Below are positions 13,805-18,972 of a stretch of 18,972 bases of DNA, in pieces. Position numbers and translations under genes: made by a program. The first letter of the stretch is position 1, and the number at the start of each line of letters is the position of its first letter. Below the pieces are notes generated by a model. It was given only the letters and a program-made list of their open reading frames with translations. It was not told the DNA's origin and made no database searches. Origin of the DNA: Firmicutes bacterium CAG:238 (lineage in GTDB: Bacteria; Bacillota; Clostridia; Peptostreptococcales; Anaerovoracaceae); contig FR882023.1 in assembly GCA_000435615.1 (NCBI GenBank), positions 5,342 to 24,313 of the forward strand, given 5' to 3'.

Positions 13805-14794
13805 ATGAAAAAGACAATGAAAAAAGTAATGGCAGTATTTATGATTTTGGCAGTAACGGCAGTGATGATGATGGGCTGTGGCAATGACAACGGGACTGAC
13901 GGCGAAACCGTGAGGATCGGAATCCTTCAGCTCACTGAGCACCCTTCGCTTGATACAATCAGAGAAAGCATCATAGAAGGACTTGCAGACGAAGGATATG
14001 TCGACGGAGAGAACATCACAATCGACTATAAAAACGGTCAAAACGACATGACGAACATGAAGACCATCGCGCAGGCATTCGTTGCTGACAAATGCGATGT
14101 AATCGTTGCAATCGCAACACCGGCGGCACAGGCGGTTCTCAGCGAAACCACCGAGATTCCTATCATATTTGCAGCGGTAACGGACCCTGTGGATGCAGCA
14201 CTTGTTGATTCCCTTGAAGTTCCCGGCGGAAATGTGAGCGGAACTTCCGACGAAGTATCGGCAGAAGCAATCATGGATCTTGCAAAGGAAATTACACCGG
14301 GATTCAAGACGATCGGAGCACTCTACAGTGCAGGCGAGGACAATTCCGATTCCGTTATAAAGGGTCTCAAGGAATATGCGGACAAGAACGGATATGAAGT
14401 AGTGGAATCCACAGTTACAAATACAAGCGAAGTTTAGCAGGCAGCGCAGTACCTTGCAGACAAGGCGGATGTGGTTTATTCCCCAATCGACAATACCATC
14501 GCATCTGCAATGGCGGTTGCTTCCGAAACATTCAACAATTCAAAAGTACCGTTCTATGTAAGCGCGGACTCCATGGTTAAGGACGGCGGACTTGCAACGT
14601 ACGGAATCGACTACACGGTTCTCGGAAAGGAAACGGCAAAGATGGTCGCTCAGGCTTTGGGAGGTGCTGACGTTTCAACGATGGCAGTCGTAAAAATGAG
14701 CGATATGAACATCTATGTAAATACGAAGACTGCGGATGCAATCGGCGTTCAAATTCCGCAGGACATTCTTGACAAGGCAACGGTTTTGGAATAA
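13805..14794 (+). pseudogene. ABC importer substrate-binding lipoprotein interrupted by in-frame TAG
   Basis: AGGAGG sits 8 nt before the ATG. A lipoprotein signal ends at MGC (Cys25). The sequence fits the ABC_sub_bind family (PF04392): RIGILQLTEHPSLD, ATPAAQAVLSET, PIIFAAVTDPVDA, then the second lobe with YSPIDNTIASAM and YGIDYTVLGKETAKM. Members placed behind Trp T-boxes have been proposed as tryptophan-binding proteins (TrpX-type). Codon 211 (14435-14437) is TAG, in the same frame as the rest. A single C-to-T change from CAG explains it, because relatives carry Gln there (V-Q-QA pattern). The two halves are otherwise intact, 210 and 118 residues. Either this is a fresh nonsense mutation, a sequencing error, or read-through. 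The first lobe alone is unlikely to bind ligand. Confidence 0.8.
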
Positions 14795-14807
14795 GGAGAA
14801 ACATTTT

Positions 14808-15719
14808 ATGATGACATTTGGCGCCCTTTTGGGTTCGCTGGAGCTGGGAATGATATATGCAATTCTGGCTTTGGGAGTATTTCTATCATTTAGAACTTTG
14901 AATATGCCGGATTTGACGGTAGATGGCTCTATCGTTACCGGAATGGCGGTTTCGGCAATGGTATGCGCCGGCGGCGGGAATCCTTTTCTCGCCCTTATCG
15001 GTGCATTCATAGGAGGAGGTTTTGCGGGACTTGCAACAGGCCTTCTTCATACAAAACTGAAAATTCAGGCAATTCTTGCGGGAATCCTCGTAATGATGGC
15101 AGCCTATTCGGTGAACCTGAGAATCATGGGAAAAACGCCGAACATCCCGCTTACAAAAAGCGAAACGATATACAAAATCGCCGACCGTATCATGGATCCG
15201 ACTTACGGCGGAATCATAATCAATGTGATTCTGCTTGTGCTGATAATTACCGTTTTGTATATGTTCCTGCAGACAAGGCTCGGTTTTGTTTTCAGAGCTA
15301 CCGGGGACAATGAGGACATGGTAAAAGCATGCGGGGTTTCCTGTGACGCGATGAAGCTGATGGGGCTTGCGGTTTCAAACGGCTTCGTGGGTCTGGCAGG
15401 CGGAATGCTCGCACAGAACCAAGGCTTTGCGGACATCAACAGCGGTGTAGGCATGATGGTCATCGGTCTTGCATCGGTAATCCTCGGAGAAGTAATCTTC
15501 GGCACGAAAACCTTGCTTAGAAGACTTATTGCGGCATCGCTCGGAGCGGTTGTTTACCGAATCATAATGGCGCAGGCTTTGTATATGGGTATGGAATCCA
15601 CGGACATGAAACTGGTATCGGCGGTCATCGTTGCGATAGCTTTGTCGCTCGGACTTTTGGGAGAAAAGGGCAGCAAGCTTCACCTTAAGCTTAAAAAGAA
15701 AGGAGCCGGACAAAGATGA
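14808..15719 (+). CDS. ABC importer permease, partner of the TrpX-type lipoprotein
   Basis: From the ATG at 14808 (AAGGAG 9 nt upstream, 13 bp after the lipoprotein stop) the protein has 303 residues. It has about eight hydrophobic segments resembling branched-chain amino-acid/BPD_transp_2-type permeases. Early motifs are ALGVFLSFRTLNMPDLTVDGS; later comes the conserved cytoplasmic loop FRATGDNEDMVKACGV, which contacts the ATPase, and NGFVGLAGGMLAQNQGFAD. It is the membrane channel of the T-box controlled importer. It overlaps the ATPase gene by 4 bp (ATGA). A longer frame starting at 14736 would overlap the lipoprotein gene and lacks a ribosome site. Gene intactness argues that the operon is still under selection. 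Confidence 0.9.
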   Translation: MMTFGALLGSLELGMIYAILALGVFLSFRTLNMPDLTVDGSIVTGMAVSAMVCAGGGNPFLALIGAFIGGGFAGLATGLLHTKLKIQAILAGILVMMAAYSVNLRIMGKTPNIPLTKSETIYKIADRIMDPTYGGIIINVILLVLIITVLYMFLQTRLGFVFRATGDNEDMVKACGVSCDAMKLMGLAVSNGFVGLAGGMLAQNQGFADINSGVGMMVIGLASVILGEVIFGTKTLLRRLIAASLGAVVYRIIMAQALYMGMESTDMKLVSAVIVAIALSLGLLGEKGSKLHLKLKKKGAGQR

Positions 15720-16498
15720 AAAGACTTCTTGATGTAAACGGAATAACCAAAGTGTTCGGCGGCGGAACCGTGAACGAAAAGACGGCACTCAGCGGTGTCA
15801 ACCTTATCATGAATGAGGGTGACTTTGTTACCGTGATAGGAAACAACGGAGCCGGAAAATCAACGCTTCTCAACTGTATTGCTGGAGTTTTCCCGGTCGA
15901 TGCTGGAAGCATTGTGCTGGACGGCGAAGACATTACGAAGCAGCCGGAGCACAAGCGAGCACGCTGCATCGGCAGGGTCTTTCAGGACCCGCTCAAGGGA
16001 ACGGCGTTCGATATGACAATCGAGCAGAATCTGGCAATTGCCTATTACAAAAACAAGCCGAGAGGTCTGCAGCCGGGAATTACAAAGAAAGACCGTGAAC
16101 TCTTCCGCGAGAAGCTTTCGGTGCTCGGAATGGGCCTCGAGGACAGAATGACAGAGAAGGTAAAACTCCTTTCGGGAGGTCAGAGACAATCCCTTACCCT
16201 CCTGATGGCATCCATTGCCAATCCGAAGCTTTTGCTTCTCGACGAACATACGGCGGCACTTGACCCGGCAGCTGCGGCCAAGGTGCTTGAACTCACGGAC
16301 CGGGTTGCTTCGCGGGAAGGAATGTGCACCCTCATGATTACACACAATATGAAGGACGCGCTTCACTATGGAAACCGGACGATTTTGATGAAAAACGGCA
16401 AAATTGTGATGGAACTCGCAGGTGAGGAAAGAAAGGCCATGACGGTCGAAAAACTAATTGAAAAATTCAGCATAGACAATGACAGAATGCTGCTTTAA
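15716..16498 (+). CDS. ABC importer ATP-binding subunit
   Basis: This 260-aa ATPase has Walker A GNNGAGKST (42-50), Q-loop FQDP (89-92), signature LSGGQRQSL (152-160), Walker B LLLLDEHTAALDP (172-184) and the switch His in TLMITHNMKDAL. DEHTAALDP in place of the usual DEPTxGLDP is characteristic of the ATPases that accompany ABC_sub_bind lipoproteins and this permease type, so it supports the trio being one transporter. It is translationally coupled to the permease through ATGA and followed at once by a terminator. With the upstream T-box reading Trp, the likely cargo is tryptophan or a precursor such as indole or anthranilate; this is inference. Confidence 0.92.
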   Translation: MKRLLDVNGITKVFGGGTVNEKTALSGVNLIMNEGDFVTVIGNNGAGKSTLLNCIAGVFPVDAGSIVLDGEDITKQPEHKRARCIGRVFQDPLKGTAFDMTIEQNLAIAYYKNKPRGLQPGITKKDRELFREKLSVLGMGLEDRMTEKVKLLSGGQRQSLTLLMASIANPKLLLLDEHTAALDPAAAAKVLELTDRVASREGMCTLMITHNMKDALHYGNRTILMKNGKIVMELAGEERKAMTVEKLIEKFSIDNDRMLL

Positions 16499-16503
16499 AA
16501 AAA

Positions 16504-16536
16504 CGAACTCCGGAGACTGCAATCTTCGGAGTTTTT
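16504..16536 (+). terminator. bidirectional terminator between the importer operon and DUF1836 gene
   Basis: AACTCCGGAGA (16506-16516) pairs with TCTTCGGAGTT (16523-16533), an 11-bp stem with one G-U and a 6-nt loop. T5 follows on the plus strand; on the minus strand the stem is followed by CG and a long T-run. Confidence 0.88.
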
Positions 16537-16546
16537 GGATTCTCTT

Positions 16547-17059
16547 TTATTTAAACAAAAAAGTGCGCTGCACATAAACCTTGCATGCGAAGGAAAGCGC
16601 GAAGTTTTCCATAAGATATTTGTTGTCTCTGCCCGGGATTTCTTCGTTGCAAATCGAGACTCTGCCTGAAAAAACATCGGAAACGGCATTTTCGATGGCC
16701 TCGCAGAAACGGTTGTATGTGATTTCGGTTGCCTCGAGGCTGATGCCGAGTTTAATCAGCTTGCCGATTTCATCCGTGGCATAGCAGTTTTTCAGAATAT
16801 ATACCACGATAATCATGGCAACAGAAAGCTTTGGGTATTTTTTGTTCACAGGTGCGTCGACAATCTTGGCTTTGACATAGTTGTTTACCATGTTCTTTGT
16901 CAAGGATGCGGCACCGATTTCGGAAAAAAACGCCCCCAGAGTGGTGTCAATCAGCGCAATCACCTGGTCCATGTAAAGATCCAGTGTCGGCAGTTCGTTC
17001 CACCGCGGTATATGAAAATTTTTTATTGTATCATCATGTATTATGCTGTCTTTATTCAT
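16547..17059 (-). CDS. DUF1836 family protein
   Basis: A 170-aa protein starting at an ATG with GAGGTG 6 nt upstream. The N-terminal part has the family's recognisable IPRWNELPTLDLYMDQV (about 17-33), then a helix-turn-helix-like region with SLTKNMVNNYVKAKIV (about 52-67). This looks like a MerR-type DNA-binding fold and suggests a regulator, though no function is established. The region YPKLSVAMIIVVYILKN is typical of the family and need not span a membrane. It has its own promoter, divergent from and back-to-back with that of the acyl-CoA synthetase, so it could regulate that gene. Confidence 0.82.
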   Translation of the reverse strand: MNKDSIIHDDTIKNFHIPRWNELPTLDLYMDQVIALIDTTLGAFFSEIGAASLTKNMVNNYVKAKIVDAPVNKKYPKLSVAMIIVVYILKNCYATDEIGKLIKLGISLEATEITYNRFCEAIENAVSDVFSGRVSICNEEIPGRDNKYLMENFALSFACKVYVQRTFLFK

Positions 17060-17077
17060 TTTTTCACCTCATCGAAT

Positions 17078-17106
17078 ACTATAACATACAAAAAGGAGCA
17101 TGTAAA
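17078..17106 (-). promoter_or_regulatory. promoter of the DUF1836 gene
   Basis: On the minus strand TTTACA (17106-17101), a 17-bp spacer and TATAGT (17083-17078), with an extended -10 TG (TGTTATAGT). Confidence 0.7.
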
Positions 17107-17108
17107 GG

Positions 17109-17137
17109 TTGACATTTCAAGCTTTGCATGATAATGT
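17109..17137 (+). promoter_or_regulatory. promoter of the acyl-CoA synthetase gene
   Basis: TTGACA (17109-17114), a 17-bp spacer and TAATGT (17132-17137). Its -35 is only 2 bp from the -35 of the divergent DUF1836 promoter. Confidence 0.65.
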
Positions 17138-17169
17138 AGTATTGGATACTAGATAAAGGAGATTTTTCC

Positions 17170-18972
17170 ATGGATTATAAAGAAAGAAAAGAATTTGAAT
17201 TAAAGAGGGCTGAGGAGTTTATCGCAAGCATTAATGCTATGAACGATCCGGACATTATGTACAAGGTGAGCCATCCGATTACGGACCTTAAGGACATGAT
17301 GAACAAGAGTGTGGAAAGATACGGTGCGGATCATGTGGCATTCAAACAGCGCTTTGCGAAGAATGAGCCTTTCAGGGAAATCACTTACGGGCAGACGCTT
17401 GAAGATCTCAATGCACTGGGAACAGCGTTGATCGAGCATGGATTAAAAGATAAAAGAGTTGCGGTTATCGGGGACAACTGTTACCAGTGGGCGTCCTCCT
17501 ATCTTGCAGTAACATGCGGACTCGGAGTTGTTGTTCCGCTCGACAAGGAACTCGGTGCGAGCGAACTTGAGCAGCTGATAAAGGAAGCAAATTGCGAAGG
17601 AATTCTTTTTACGAAGAAGTTCCTCAGCATTTTCCAGGATATAAAAGAAAGAGGAGAAACTGACCTCAGGGTTCTCGTAAACTTAAATGCTGAGAAAGAG
17701 GCTGACGGCGTTTTGTCATGGTCGCAGCTTATCGAGGACGGCAAGAAGCTTATCGCAGACGGTGACCGCCGTTACCTTGATGCGGAAATGTATCCGGATG
17801 AGATGGGCGTTCTGCTCTTTACTTCAGGAACGACGGGAATTGCCAAGGGCGTTATGCTTTCGCAGACCAATATCTGCTGCGACCTCATGAGTGCGCCTAC
17901 GCTTCTTGATACAAACGAAAGAGATACTTTCTTCAGCGTGCTGCCTCTGCACCACACATACGAATGTACCTGCGGATTCCTGATGCCGATGTATAAGGGA
18001 TCGTGCATCGGTTACTGCGAAGGACTGAAATATATCCAGAAAAACCTGCAGGAAATTAAACCGACCTTCTTCCTCGGCGTTCCGCTGATTTTCGAAATGC
18101 TTTACAAGGCGATTTGGAAGAACATCCGCAAGCAGGGCAAGGAAGAGACGGTTAAGAAAGTTCTGAAACTCAACAAGGTAACTTCCAAGGTGGGCATCAA
18201 CCTTAACAAGCTTCTTCTGAAGGATATCCTCAAGGTGTTCGGCGGCAACATGGATATGCTCATCGCCGGCGGCGCGGCAATCGACCCGCAGATTCTGCAG
18301 TTTTTCAGAGACCTTGGAATCATGGCACTTCAAGGCTACGGCCTCACGGAATGTGCGCCGATGGCGGCACTCAACCAAGACCTTAATCCGCGCAACGACT
18401 CCGTAGGACATGTGCTTCCGGGCGTCGAAGTTAAGATTATCGACAAGAACGAAGACGGAATAGGCGAAATCTGTCTCAAGGGACCGAATGTCATGATGGG
18501 ATATTACAATATGCCGGAGGAAACGGCGAAAGTACTCGTTGACGGATGGTTCCACACAGGAGACCTCGGCTATGTTGACGGCCCATATATCTATATCACG
18601 GGTAGAAAGAAGAATGTCATCATCACCAAAAACGGCAAGAATGTTTTCCCTGAGGAACTTGAATATTACCTCGGAAAGGTTTCGCTCGTATCCGAATCCA
18701 TGGTATGGGCAGCGCAGGATGACTCCGGACAGGATGATTTAATTGTCGCAACCATTAAACCGGACATGGAAGAGGTTGAGGCTGTAATCGGCAAAGAAGC
18801 CGCTGCAGATCCGGAAAAGGTTGAAAAACTCATGTGGCAGGAAGTCGACAAAATCAACAAGGAGCTTCCGTTCTTCAAGAAAATCAGAAGAATCAACATC
18901 CGTAAGGAAGAGTTCGAAAAAACCACGGGCAAGAAGATTAAAAGATTTGTCGAATCGAATAAACAGAAATAG
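17170..18972 (+). CDS. long-chain fatty acyl-CoA synthetase / AMP-dependent ligase
   Basis: A 600-aa adenylate-forming enzyme, complete with TAG at the window's last bases. AAAGGAG lies 8 nt before the ATG. Motifs: the AMP-binding P-loop LLFTSGTTGIAKGVML (Thr218 onward), LPLHHTYE, YGLTECAP (Tyr390), HTGDLGYVD (Asp465), GRKKNVIITKNGKNVFPEELE at the hinge, and the C-terminal catalytic Lys588 in TTGKKIKR. It would activate a fatty acid with ATP and CoA through an acyl-AMP intermediate. The 600-residue length and the long insert after the LPLHH motif favour a FadD/long-chain type over acetyl-CoA synthetase. In an anaerobe without visible beta-oxidation genes, it may instead recycle or import exogenous fatty acids for lipids. 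Substrate length is not readable. Confidence 0.92.
   Translation: MDYKERKEFELKRAEEFIASINAMNDPDIMYKVSHPITDLKDMMNKSVERYGADHVAFKQRFAKNEPFREITYGQTLEDLNALGTALIEHGLKDKRVAVIGDNCYQWASSYLAVTCGLGVVVPLDKELGASELEQLIKEANCEGILFTKKFLSIFQDIKERGETDLRVLVNLNAEKEADGVLSWSQLIEDGKKLIADGDRRYLDAEMYPDEMGVLLFTSGTTGIAKGVMLSQTNICCDLMSAPTLLDTNERDTFFSVLPLHHTYECTCGFLMPMYKGSCIGYCEGLKYIQKNLQEIKPTFFLGVPLIFEMLYKAIWKNIRKQGKEETVKKVLKLNKVTSKVGINLNKLLLKDILKVFGGNMDMLIAGGAAIDPQILQFFRDLGIMALQGYGLTECAPMAALNQDLNPRNDSVGHVLPGVEVKIIDKNEDGIGEICLKGPNVMMGYYNMPEETAKVLVDGWFHTGDLGYVDGPYIYITGRKKNVIITKNGKNVFPEELEYYLGKVSLVSESMVWAAQDDSGQDDLIVATIKPDMEEVEAVIGKEAAADPEKVEKLMWQEVDKINKELPFFKKIRRINIRKEEFEKTTGKKIKRFVESNKQK

Noticed and set aside
14435..14437. 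TAG recoded as glutamine or pyrrolysine genome-wide
   Set aside because: Several intact genes in the window end with TAG at the expected family length, so TAG works as a stop here.
14471..14794. Independent gene encoding the second lobe of the lipoprotein, restarting at GTG 14471
   Set aside because: No ribosome binding site precedes the GTG, and the frame is continuous with the first lobe across the TAG.
14735..14807. Longer permease start at 14736
   Set aside because: It overlaps the lipoprotein coding region by about 60 bp and has no ribosome site; AAGGAG is correctly placed for 14808.

Overview
The window reads as the chromosome of an anaerobic, fermentative member of the Bacillota, class Clostridia. 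Supporting signs are strong AGGAGG-type ribosome binding sites, a spoIIID sporulation regulator, a PerR/rubrerythrin/superoxide reductase oxygen defence set, pyruvate formate-lyase, a T-box riboswitch and an LPXTG-type surface protein. By eye the G+C content is moderate (mid-40s %), and Arg is mostly AGA in highly expressed genes. I cannot name the genus. TAG, TAA and TGA all serve as ordinary stops here. No rRNA, tRNA, IS element or CRISPR array was seen.

Layout. (1) 1-680: the 3' end of an SPFH/band-7 gene, a 64-aa ribbon-helix-helix protein and a terminator. (2) 679-2860: a minus-strand PHP phosphoesterase diverging from an M20D amidohydrolase. (3) 2880-4781: a two-gene ABC-2 exporter. (4) 4820-6305: perR, rubrerythrin and class I superoxide reductase behind a promoter with a perfect 7-1-7 PerR-type palindrome. 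(5) 6315-6970: a minus-strand DUF308/HdeD-like membrane protein with a perfect hairpin at its predicted transcript start. (6) 7034-8598: a secreted surface protein with a Cna-B-type domain, whose reading frame is broken at a 14-G homopolymer; the wall-anchoring C-terminus lies in another frame just downstream. (7) 8605-8926: minus-strand spoIIID with a sigma-E-like promoter. (8) 9007-13435: pflB, pflA and a MATE exporter, with a pair of GTATAC palindromes at the pflB promoter. (9) 13471-16536: a T-box leader whose predicted specifier is UGG (Trp), followed by a lipoprotein/permease/ATPase importer. The lipoprotein gene carries an in-frame TAG. (10) 16547-18972: a minus-strand DUF1836 gene and a long-chain acyl-CoA synthetase fired from back-to-back promoters.

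How the parts work together. Region 4 is a self-contained peroxide-sensed O2/superoxide detoxification unit. Region 8 is the glycyl-radical route from pyruvate to acetyl-CoA plus formate, with its activating enzyme. Region 9 is best read as a tryptophan (or Trp-related) uptake system switched on when tRNA-Trp is uncharged. The most unusual feature is region 6: slippage in the poly-G tract would toggle the protein between a secreted form and a wall-anchored form carrying an extra repeat domain. The stretch upstream of the tract also has conspicuously AT-rich, mosaic composition. The main uncertainty is whether the poly-G length and the TAG in region 9 are real or sequencing errors.
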